Origin: CBDCZY01 sp965224745 | Lineage (GTDB): Bacteria; Pseudomonadota; Gammaproteobacteria; Methylococcales; Methylomonadaceae | Length of the DNA stretch: 64,000 nt | Reading direction: 5' to 3' | NCBI GenBank assembly: GCA_965224745.1 | Contig: CBDCZY010000003.1 | Location: 444,819-508,818 of the forward strand | Shown here: positions 6,909-15,636 of the stretch, one piece after another | Numbering within the stretch: position 1 is the first letter of the stretch | Layout of the letters: the number at the start of each line of letters is the position of its first letter | Program-made: the position numbers and the translations under genes | Notes under the pieces: model-generated | Database searches by the model: none | The model's input: the letters and a program-made list of their open reading frames with translations, nothing else | What the model was told of the DNA's origin: nothing

Positions 6909-8978
6909 AATTTTCAATCTGTTTCAGTTGGCACTACAGATTTTTTTTATCGATAATTGTTTTACATTGACCAATGAGGTCGGGTTTAATATTCAAAGCT
7001 TCATAAATTTGTTTCTGACGTAGCTCCGCCTTCGTTGTTGTCCGCAGGTGAATCATTTTATGATCATCCGTTGGTAAGGTCATGGTGATACGTTGCTGTG
7101 TCGACATGATGTTACGAATACTGTCCCAGCTTAAATGAATGCCCTGTTGCTTCAGTTGATAGCGCAGCGTATGCACCAGATGATAAGCCAGCAAAGTAAT
7201 GAACAAGTGGCCGGTGACACGGTCTTCTTTTTGGTGGTAAACCGGGCGCAAGCCCAGTTCAGTTTTCAAGCTTCGAAAGGTGGCTTCGATCTCGGTCAGC
7301 ATGATGTAGGTTGTCCACAGTTGTTCTTCAGACCAGTCGGGGATATTGGTTCTGAGGCAATAGACACCACAGTGTTGATCGTTCTGTTTACTTTGAGGTT
7401 CACGTTGCCATTCAAGCCGGATGGCGTTTTTTTTCTCGTCATCGGTTATGACGTCAATGCGGTAGTCTTGCGAAACCCGCCGGTTTTTTTCGCGCAGTCG
7501 ACCGATCCGTTCCAGTATTTTGCTGTATTTTTTGATCGTCCCTTTTTTGTTTAAGCCCGCATCAAGCTTGTTGAGTGCTTCTTCCATGCGAACATGGAAG
7601 CGGTTTCGGATAGCCTGCTCTTTTTTTTGTTTTTGTTCGGAGTGACAATAGAGCCGGGTTTCGTGGGTGTCTTGATCTGTTTCGCGATAAACACACACCT
7701 GACTGTGTTCGGTTTCTCTCACCATCACAGCATCGTCCTGATCGGTGGGATTGATCACGGATCGCTCTCGACTGACCACCAGATAATGATAGCCCTGCTC
7801 GATTAACCAGGCGATGTTGTCGGCACTGGCAATACCGGCATCCATGATGATCACAGGTTTTGTGACCTGCGGTAATGGCTGTATTTTTTGTAGTTCATCC
7901 AGCATTAACTCCAAGGTGCCCGGCTCACTGGCATTACCCGGGAAAACCTGACTGCTCAGAGGAAATCCCTCACCATCCAACACCAGTCCCAGCGTCACCA
8001 AGGGACAATCACTGCGTTTTTCTTTGGAACGACCGAACTGGGCTTTGGGGTTTTGGTGACACTGCCCTTCAAAATAGGTATTGGTCAAATCGTATAGCAC
8101 AATACTACGGTTCAATTCGAATAAGGTTTGCTCTTGCTCGGACAGAAACGTTTCCAGTGCCGTCTGGTGTTTGAGCAATTTATCGCTGATCGTATAAAGC
8201 CGTGTCAGGCTGGTATGGCCATAGTCATGGTCAAGCAGTTCTCCCAACGCTGAGCGTGATTGTAGCCAATCATGGGTGTGCAATTCACTGCCCGGTGAAA
8301 CCACACGGCCGATAATGTTACCGATGGCCGCAGCGAGTTCGACTTTATTAAAACCCAGTGCGGTGAGCTTCTGATCCAGTTGTAGTTGCATAACCGCATG
8401 CCACGCCAGCGTTTCAACACCGATACTGCGGGCTTGAAGGGTTTCGACATGATTGATATCAACCGTGTGATAATCGGGTTCTGGACTGGCAGCATCCACC
8501 GGTTGGGCCAGCTTAGCGATGATAAGCGCACTGTAACGCTGGGCTGAGGCTTCCAGGCATTGCGTTAACTCATCGGCTACATGAAACAATTCTTGCTGAT
8601 GAGGCTCACAGCCTTGTAACAATTGTTCAATCCTGGCTGTCAGCAAGGGCCAGTGCTCTGGATCAATGGCGAAGTCTTTGCCTAGATTCAGTAAGGTGCG
8701 TTGCTTTACTTTACTTTCCTTCCCACGCGAACGGATTCAACGATCCGATAGGTGAAGTAGGCCCCGCCATTATCCAGGGATTTCGTTTTGGTTTTTCGAA
8801 TATACATGTCCCTAGCATTAATGAAAAACCGGGGAAAATCAAGGGTCAAAAAGACGAAAATGGCACTACCGAGCGGATCTGAAAAAAACACCGTTGAAAG
8901 GTAAGGTTTTTTTTCATGGAATCATTCGATGAAAACAAAATATCAATAACTTAGCGATGTCAAAGTCACGAAGATGGG
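6859..8978 (-). mobile_element. IS1634-family element, copy 1
   Basis: A 2120-bp element with terminal inverted repeats CCCATCTTCGTGACTT (left) and AAGTCACGAAGATGGG (right), flanked by the 4-bp duplication TTAG (6855-6858 and 8979-8982). One transposase gene lies on the minus strand. A second copy in opposite orientation starts at 63020. Confidence 0.9.
6934..8807 (-). pseudogene. IS1634-family DDE transposase, frameshifted
   Basis: The main frame (6934-8646, 570 residues from an internal ATG) carries a DDE-type transposase core (IVLYDLTNTYFEG, VIIMDAGIAS, LTEIEATFRSLKTELGLRPVYH). The natural start is probably the ATG at 8807 (MYIRKTKTKSLDNGGAYFTY). A 5-bp tandem duplication (TTTAC, around 8707-8716) relative to the copy at 63020 puts that start out of frame with the rest. 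The enzyme would therefore lack its first 50 or so residues, unless an internal start gives a working product. Confidence 0.85.
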
Positions 8979-8982
8979 TTAG

Positions 8983-9866
8983 GGTATGCGATGCAATTGT
9001 TACACGAAAATCCAGTCCCTGAACGATCAGCAATTAATGATGCACTCAGCGGCTTGCAGGCACCGCTACAGACCATATCTACATCCGGTTTAGCTGACCA
9101 GGTCGAACAAATCAAATTTACCCCTGAGTATCTAAATACCGAAGAGATGTCTAAATTATGGACAGCGGCGCAATCTAATTACAGGCCAACGGCGGCTTAT
9201 GAAGCGACTGTGGTTTTGATCGAGACTGAAGAGCCTGTGCGATCGCCCTTGCCAGTGCGTGAACGGACTGTCAATGTTATACAGTTACAAAGGCCGAATA
9301 TAGAAGAAGTCTCACCCGAACGTATAGAAGTCGGAGCAGTGTTAACGCTGCGAGGTCATAATTTAGCCGGTGAATCTACCCAATTACGATTTGGTGAAAC
9401 GCTAATCAGTCCGGATTCAGTAACCAACCAGCAAATCACCTTAACCCTGCCAGCATCGCTTACTGCTGGTATTCAAGGCATTCAAGTAGTGCACGAACTT
9501 AACATAGGCATTCCACCAACACCTCATCGTGGCACCGAATCCAATGTTGCTCCGTTTGTGTTATTGCCAAGAATTGAAACTGCGCTACTACCTGATGTTG
9601 CACTAGGCAACACGTTAACACTTGATGTGGCACCACCGGTAATGCGTAGCCAGCGAGCATCTATCATGCTCGGCGAGCAAGAAATCAAGATTCCTCCACG
9701 ACCGGACACCGATCCTCTAACCACAACACAGCTTAATTTCCCAATTCCGGCTGAGTTCCCGACGGGTGACTTTCTGTTACGCCTGCGCATTGATGGTGCA
9801 GAAAGTAGAATAACTGTTGACGAAAATACTGGCGAGTACAACGGTCCTACGGTGACGATCACATGA
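8983..9866 (+). pseudogene. DUF4255 / IPT-TIG protein, 3' fragment
   Basis: Continuation of the gene broken at 6858. It reads GYAMQLLHENPV straight on from AEILL. An ATG at 8991 could start a 291-residue remnant, though no clear ribosome binding site is visible. The rest of DUF4255 (to about EEPVRSPLPV) is followed by an IPT/TIG immunoglobulin-like domain (PNIEEVSPERIEVGAVLTLR, then LRFGETLI) and a second beta-rich segment. It overlaps the ATPase gene by 4 bp (ATGA at 9863-9866), so the ATPase may depend on translation here. Confidence 0.8.
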
Positions 9867-11842
9867 ATAAAACGGATCAAGACGTCTGGCTGGAACAAAA
9901 TCAGTGCTACCTGATGACGGCAGTTGATGAAGTACACACTCAATTGCAAGTACATTACGAACAGTCACTCGCTGAAAGCACGGAAAGCCAACCGATAACC
10001 CCTCAAGATAAACAACAGAACACTTTTCAAGACCTGTTGCCACCACCAGCGTTGGAAACGCTTTGCCAGGTTTTTGGATTATCCAGCTTCGAACGAACCG
10101 TTCTGCTTTTGTGTGTAGGTACCGAACTGGATTCAGGTTTTGCCGATCTGATAACTACAGTGCAAGGTAATACCAACCGAACTGCTCCTGTATTTAATCT
10201 TGCGCTTTCAATCTCCCCAGAAGCACATTGGAGTGCTTTAGCACCCACCTCACCTTTGCGACATTGGCGACTTATTGAACTGGGTTCGGGGTCTCATTTA
10301 ACTAACAGTCCGTTGCAAATCGACGAGCGAATATTACATTATCTCACTGGCGTTTCATATTTGGATACTCGTCTACAAGGAATGATAAGACCTGTTCAGA
10401 AATCTCAACAATTAATTGAATCGCATAGTCAGTTGGCTGAACAGATGGCAACACTGTGGTTGGAATCGGATAGAACATCATCGAGTGCAATCATTCAGCT
10501 TACAGGCGAACAACAGTCAAGTAAGCAAGCTATCGCAGCCAGCGCCTGTGCAACTATGGGTTTACAGCTCCATGTTATACACGGTGAAGATATTCCTGTT
10601 AATTCTACCGAACGTGAAGCCCTGTCCCGACTATGGGAACGTGAAGCAGTGCTCAGTGAAAGTGCATTGCTGGTGGAATGCGAGATGGTAGGAAAGCAAC
10701 ATGTGGTCAACTCATTTTTAGAAAATACCCACAGCATACTCATTATCAGCACACGCGAACCACTACCCTTGCGAGAGCGCACGTCGCTTAGTTTAGAAGT
10801 GCCAAAATCCAGTACCCAGGAACAACTGACTTTATGGCATCAGGCACTAGGGTCAAAGGCAAAAAAACTCAACGGCCAACTGCAACACGTAGCTTGGCAG
10901 TTTCAAATGGATGCACAAGGCGTCAACGCAGCGAGTGCTCAACTATTAAATACAGATCCTTCTATAGAGGCTGAAGAACTTGGCGAAAAACTTTGGGATG
11001 TTTGTCGAATACAAGCAAGACAACGCTTGGATGAACTCGCCCAACGCATTGAACCCTTAGCACAGTGGGAAGATATTGTATTGCCAGAAGCACAGTTAAG
11101 TACACTTCGTGAAATTGCCATGCATGTGCGCCAGCGCGCCAAAGTTTACGAAAGCTGGGGGTTTGCCAGTAAAGGTTCCCGAGGATTAGGTATCAGTGCT
11201 TTATTTGCCGGCCCTAGCGGTACTGGTAAAACCATGGCTGCAGAAGTGCTAGCTAATGAACTGAAACTCGATCTCTATCGGATAGACCTTAGTCAAATTG
11301 TCAACAAATACATCGGTGAGACCGAAAAGAACCTGCGAAAGGTATTTGATGCTGCTGAAAAAAGTGGCGCGATATTGTTATTTGACGAAGCCGATGCCTT
11401 GTTCGGTAAACGCAGCGATGTCAAAGACAGTCACGATCGTTACTCCAATATTGAATGCAGCTATCTGTTGCAACGTATGGAAGCGTATAGTGGATTTTCC
11501 TTACTCGCCACCAACATGAAACAGTCATTGGATCAGGCCTTTTTACGTCGAATTCGGTTTGTGGTGCAATTTCCTTTTCCAGGCGCAGAACAACGGGCAG
11601 AAATATGGCGACGAATATTTCCCAGTCAAACACCGACTGAAGGCTTGGATATTCGAACGCTATCCAAGCTAGACATAGCGGGGGGCAATATTCGTAATAT
11701 TGCCATGAATGCCGCATTTTTGGCAGCAGAAGCAGGAGAGTCAGTAGTGATGTCACATGTGGAACATGCAGCGAGGGGGGAATATATGAAATTGGAAAAG
11801 CAGGGAGTAGCTATCAGCGGTCAGCTGACAGCCAAAAGCTGA
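9863..11842 (+). CDS. eCIS AAA+ ATPase (Afp15-like)
   Basis: A 659-residue protein with an N-terminal helical region (about 1-390) and a C-terminal AAA+ module. Walker A is GPSGTGKT at 450-457, Walker B LLFDEAD at 505-511, sensor 1 LLATNMK, and the arginine finger region AFLRRIRF. This ATPase is present in nearly all eCIS loci and is thought to act in assembly or cargo loading in the cytoplasm. The CDC48-like signature KYIGETEKNLRKVFDAAEKS is intact. It overlaps the preceding DUF4255 fragment by 4 bp and precedes a short gene by 33 bp. No damage is visible. Confidence 0.93.
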   Translation: MNKTDQDVWLEQNQCYLMTAVDEVHTQLQVHYEQSLAESTESQPITPQDKQQNTFQDLLPPPALETLCQVFGLSSFERTVLLLCVGTELDSGFADLITTVQGNTNRTAPVFNLALSISPEAHWSALAPTSPLRHWRLIELGSGSHLTNSPLQIDERILHYLTGVSYLDTRLQGMIRPVQKSQQLIESHSQLAEQMATLWLESDRTSSSAIIQLTGEQQSSKQAIAASACATMGLQLHVIHGEDIPVNSTEREALSRLWEREAVLSESALLVECEMVGKQHVVNSFLENTHSILIISTREPLPLRERTSLSLEVPKSSTQEQLTLWHQALGSKAKKLNGQLQHVAWQFQMDAQGVNAASAQLLNTDPSIEAEELGEKLWDVCRIQARQRLDELAQRIEPLAQWEDIVLPEAQLSTLREIAMHVRQRAKVYESWGFASKGSRGLGISALFAGPSGTGKTMAAEVLANELKLDLYRIDLSQIVNKYIGETEKNLRKVFDAAEKSGAILLFDEADALFGKRSDVKDSHDRYSNIECSYLLQRMEAYSGFSLLATNMKQSLDQAFLRRIRFVVQFPFPGAEQRAEIWRRIFPSQTPTEGLDIRTLSKLDIAGGNIRNIAMNAAFLAAEAGESVVMSHVEHAARGEYMKLEKQGVAISGQLTAKS

Positions 11843-11875
11843 GACCTGACTGCTGAAACCTGATACCTGACAGCT

Positions 11876-12124
11876 ATGCTAAATCTCCACATCGACCAAC
11901 TTACCCTTCACGGATTTGATCGCATCGACCGGCACCAACTAGGATCAGCCGTGCAAAGAGAACTGAGCCGGTTGATTCGTGAGCAAGGATTGCCATCATC
12001 CATGAATCAAACCCATACGATTGGGAGTTTGAATGCGGGTGAGTTCAAAACTGGACAAAGCACGGGAGCTAACAACATTGGAACACAAGTGGCACAGAAA
12101 ATTTATCGAGGTATGGCGCGATGA
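11876..12124 (+). CDS. small eCIS protein between ATPase and cargo genes
   Basis: An 82-residue protein with N-terminus LNLHIDQLTLHGFDRIDRHQ and a polar, Gly/Asn-rich tail. Short genes with a similar N-terminus occupy this slot in many eCIS operons. I do not know a function. The stop codon overlaps the ATG of the first cargo gene (ATGA at 12121-12124), suggesting coupled expression and a possible chaperone or adaptor role for the cargo. The 33-bp gap before it contains three imperfect ACCTGA units. Confidence 0.65.
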   Translation: MLNLHIDQLTLHGFDRIDRHQLGSAVQRELSRLIREQGLPSSMNQTHTIGSLNAGEFKTGQSTGANNIGTQVAQKIYRGMAR

Positions 12125-12411
12125 ATGCTAGAGCACAGAGTCAAGCGCAGTTATCGACTTCCTCGTTCACACCGGCGTCCGTAAATCTCATTCAGCGTAA
12201 ATGTGCTTGCGGCGGTTCGGCCGGTTTGAGTGGTGAGTGTGCCGAGTGCCAGAAAGAAAAACTGCTTGGTGAGAATGCTCAGCTCGTGCAGCCTAAGTTA
12301 AAAATCAGTAATCCCAATGACAAGTATGAGCAGGAAGCGGATCGGGTGGCGGATTGTAATGGTCTAATAATCTTGGAAGGATTTATAGCTTATAATCCAA
12401 CCCAAAATTAG
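12121..12411 (+). pseudogene. DUF4157 eCIS cargo 1, 5' fragment
   Basis: The first 78 codons (to 12354) encode the eCIS cargo leader: a polar N-terminus, a Cys-rich knuckle KCACGGSAGLSGECAECQ (25-43 region), and PNDKYEQEADRVAD, which is the conserved entry to DUF4157. An IS3-family element is inserted after GAT (12352-12354), and 19 further codons are read from the element before a stop. Excising the element and one GAT gives a continuous 703-residue frame with 13624-15501. Confidence 0.88.
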
Positions 12412-12419
12412 GATAAAAA

Positions 12420-12743
12420 ATGACCGAAATAACCACAGTAAAACCTAAAACAACCTTCACCACAGAACAGCGTCTAGACTACGCTAAACTCATGGTAAAT
12501 GAAGGATATACCAATAAGCAGGTAATGGAAATATCAGGAGCAGGTGACTCTGCTGTGAGGCGATGGAAAAAGCAATATTTAGATGAACTCAAAGGTAATA
12601 CACCTCAGGATAAGCAAGCGTTAACCCCAGAACAACAGAAAATACAAAGCCTAGAGAAGCAATTATGGCGAGCTAAAAGGGATAATGAAATACTAAAAAA
12701 GGCCACAGCCTTCTTTGTTCGAGACAACAACAATCTGAATTGA
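12420..12743 (+). CDS. IS3 transposase OrfA
   Basis: A 107-residue DNA-binding protein with a helix-turn-helix (YTNKQVMEISGAGDSAVRRW) and a leucine-zipper-like coiled coil (QKIQSLEKQLWRAKRDNEIL). An A6G slippery run at 12695-12701 near the end allows -1 frameshifting into orfB, the usual way this family makes the OrfAB transposase. The frame downstream of the slip is open to orfB. Confidence 0.9.
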   Translation: MTEITTVKPKTTFTTEQRLDYAKLMVNEGYTNKQVMEISGAGDSAVRRWKKQYLDELKGNTPQDKQALTPEQQKIQSLEKQLWRAKRDNEILKKATAFFVRDNNNLN

Positions 12744-13591
12744 TTGTTGAAATAAAGAAGGCTTCTCCAGGCTATCAAACAACAGAGCTTTGCACACTAT
12801 TTAATATAGCTCTCAGTACACACTACTATCAGATTAATAATCAAATGAGCGATGAAGAACAAGAAACCATAGAACAAATTAAATTGATAGCCATTGAAAC
12901 TCAGCATACCTATGGTAAACGAAGGACTCAGGTTGAATTAGCTAACAGAGGGATTGAAATAGGCGTTTATAAAACAGCTTCATTAATGAAAAAATCGAAT
13001 GTCATTGCCATAAAACCTAAAAAGCGACACAGCTATCCAGCGGGAGAAGTCCACAAGAAAGCGGATCATTTACTTAAACGACAGTTTAATCCCAGTACTG
13101 TTCATACGCACTGGGTAGGTGACATTACCTACATTAAAACCTATACAGGCTGGAGCTATTTAGCTTGTATACTTGATCTTGGGTCAAGAGAAATTATGGG
13201 CTGGGCATTATCAGAAGAACCCAATGCAGAGCTTGCAAAGTCAGCATTAGAACATGCGATTAATAAACACAAGCCAGATACTCAACAATTAATGTTTCAT
13301 TCAGACCAAGGGGTTCAATATTCAGCCAATCTATTTGTTGATTATCTTCATGACTTGGATATAACACAAAGTATGAGCCGTCGAGCTAATTGCTGGGATA
13401 ATGCTGTGATGGAGCGGTTTTTTAGGAATTTAAAAACAGAGAGGCTGAACTATTTGAGTTTTATTAATTACTCCTCTGTAGTCAGTGCTGTGACTAGCTA
13501 TATTAGTTTCTATAACTATAAAAGGTTACATTCTGCTATTGATTATAAAACCCCTCATCAAAAAACCAAAGAAATGAAAAAAGCGGCTTAA
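12740..13591 (+). CDS. IS3 transposase OrfB (rve integrase core)
   Basis: A 283-residue retroviral-type integrase domain. DDE residues lie in WVGDITYIKT, HSDQGVQYS and NAVMERFFRNLKTE. An HTH_21-like segment (TYGKRRTQVELANRG) precedes the core. It overlaps orfA by 4 bp with a TTG codon and is probably made mainly as the OrfAB fusion by -1 frameshift. The copy is intact and identical in protein to the start of the one at 21776. Confidence 0.92.
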   Translation: MIVEIKKASPGYQTTELCTLFNIALSTHYYQINNQMSDEEQETIEQIKLIAIETQHTYGKRRTQVELANRGIEIGVYKTASLMKKSNVIAIKPKKRHSYPAGEVHKKADHLLKRQFNPSTVHTHWVGDITYIKTYTGWSYLACILDLGSREIMGWALSEEPNAELAKSALEHAINKHKPDTQQLMFHSDQGVQYSANLFVDYLHDLDITQSMSRRANCWDNAVMERFFRNLKTERLNYLSFINYSSVVSAVTSYISFYNYKRLHSAIDYKTPHQKTKEMKKAA

Positions 13592-13608
13592 AATCCTTCC
13601 AAGAAAAC

Positions 13609-15501
13609 TTGACCATTACAGATGAAGTGATGCGGATGCAGGAGCCGAAAGTTCAGCGGCAAGTTGGAGTGAAAGAGGATGAAGACGAGGAGACCATTCA
13701 AACTAAACCGGTTGCCAGTAATATTACGCCGTTAGTTCAAAGACAGGCAGACAGCGAAGATGAGGAGGAAGAGTTGCAACGCAAGAGATTGGCGCCTGAC
13801 GAAACGATTCAACGGCGGGTAGATGAAGAAGAAACGATCCAGAAAAAAGGTGAAACAAGTAGAAATTTCTCAACCGTTACTAAAGGAGTAGAATCCAGCA
13901 TAGAAAGTCTAAAAGGGAATAGCGGTTTGCCTCTGCCTGAAAACGTTAGAAGTTATATGGAACCGAGATTTGGCCATGATTTTTCGCGTGTGAGAATTCA
14001 TATCGATAGGCAGGCTAATCAGACCACGAAAAATCTTCAAGCAAGTGCTTTTACACTTCGCAACCATATTGTATTTGGGCTTGGTAAGTTTGTACCCACT
14101 ACATTTGATGGTCGATCTCTACTTGCCCACGAACTAGTACACACCCTTCAACAAGTTCGAGGTGACTCTATTATTCAGCGTTCATTTAACGACCCTGAGT
14201 TCCCAAGAGACACTTCTTTTAAAACCATTCCAAGTGTAATAAGTCCCCGTGCAGAATCTGGACTCAAAAAGCTTATGGACATGAAACCGCAAGAAATAAA
14301 GGTTGCTTTGAATCGTATCAATGATACGGTTTTTCTAGGAGAACTGTCGCAGGCAGTGCCGTATCTGAAAGTTTCGTCAGCATTAGAGCGACTTCGGTTG
14401 AGGAATATATCAGCTTCAGTGTGCCGCCGACGCAATGAACTTGGTGATTCACTTGTGTGTATGAAATCATCCGAGTTTAAAGCTCCGGAGACGCCGACTG
14501 ATGATGATTTCAAACCAGGTACGGAAGAACAGAAAGAAATTGATAAAGCTGTCGAACAGGCTGCACTTACAGATGAAGAACGAAAATTGCTTGATAGTGA
14601 GTTTATAAACGAAGTTGAGAGTACCGAAAACTCAAAGGAGTTCAAAAAAGTGGTAAAAAAAGGTATCGGTAATCTAAAAGGTGAAGATCGTACTCGCCAC
14701 GTTAAAGCGATTATGGAATTCGAACTTGCTGAAAAAGATTTGACTATTGAAAAATGGTTTGCAGGTTTACGTCCTGATACAACGTTTTTAGGACGAGTTA
14801 TCAAACCAAGTACAGCTAGAGTGAATGGTGAAAAATCTAAAGTTAGTGGTGTCCACAAAGAGCTAGCGGTGAAGCTAGCCCAGGCAGAGGAGCGTATTAT
14901 CTCTGATTTCGGTTGCACCTCACCTAAGGAATGCGGTGATGCTATTGGTATCAAACGCATTGGAGGTGTACGTTTACCAAAGATTGCAGATCGAGGATCA
15001 TTACCTAGCTTGCATGTTTATGGTTTGGCTATCGACATAAACGGAAAAGAAAATCCTCGATTTAGCGGTGAATTCAATAACGATGTTGTCGGACGTGCTA
15101 CGAAATTAGTACAAGGACAGACACTCTCCTTGATACAGCGGGATAACAATAAACGCTCAGCTGAGGATATGTTTAATCTACTCGACAAAGCCTCGAACGC
15201 GCTAAAGGACTATTTTGTGCTAACTGAGACAGCTAACATGGAAAAACTCAATGACTTCGTCTCAAAAAATGGCGAAGGAAAATCAGTCGACGATGTGCGC
15301 AAGCGTATCGAAAAGGACAAAGAGATTACAGCTAAGTCCAAAGTGTTGGGTGGAGTTGTTGCTGGTAAACGCAATATCTTCAACTTGCCTAAGGACTTCG
15401 TGCTGGCGATGGTCGAGTCAGGCTTAAAATGGGGTGGCAATCTTAAAAATCCTGATGTTCACCACTTCGATTATAGAAAAGGGACGATTTCTCGGCGTTA
15501 A
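13609..15501 (+). pseudogene. DUF4157 eCIS cargo 1, 3' fragment with M15-peptidase-like domain
   Basis: The native part starts at 13624 (EVMRMQEPKVQRQ) and continues the leader at 12121-12354. Residues quoted are for the reconstructed 703-residue protein. The DUF4157 core has RFGHDFSRVRIHID and a metallopeptidase motif HELVH at 247-251. The C-terminus looks like an M15 (VanY/endolysin-type) peptidoglycan peptidase: SLHVYGLAIDI with H542 and D549 as zinc ligands, and DVHHFDYR with D689 and H692 in the place of the usual ExxH. This would make it a cell-wall-cleaving cargo. The first part could still be expressed as a leaderless fragment only if an internal start is used, so the cargo is probably dead in this genome. 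Confidence 0.85.
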
Positions 15502-15605
15502 GGTGTGAAATAGATTAGTACATTGCATTCGATGCACCAAGCAAACAGTAAAGTAACAACAAACGATGAATATTTTACAATTAAATTTTAAATACGGATG
15601 CCTAA
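15496..15605 (+). repeat. decayed copy of the 17496-17603 repeat
   Basis: Bases 15522-15580 resemble 17501-17555 (shared blocks TGCACCAA, GTAACAAC and ATGAATATTTTAC), and the stretch continues into ACGGATGCC against ACGGATACC. It fills the gap between the two cargo genes. The outer inverted arms are more degraded than in the downstream copy. Confidence 0.5.
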
Positions 15606-15636
15606 AGCCCAAAAGTTTGTCGAGGAATGACGAGAG

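Larger units (their letters stand above)
12355..13620 (+). mobile_element. IS3-family element type 1, copy 1
   Basis: A 1266-bp element with ends TGTAATGGTC and GACCATTACA, flanked by a 3-bp duplication GAT (12352-12354 and 13621-13623). It carries overlapping orfA and orfB. The same element recurs at 21391-24343 (interrupted) and as an inverted 3' fragment at 21161-21381. Confidence 0.95.

Noticed and set aside
7135..7554. Long open frames opposite the IS1634 transposase and other transposases
   Set aside because: Antisense shadows of transposase genes; no start signals or family resemblance.
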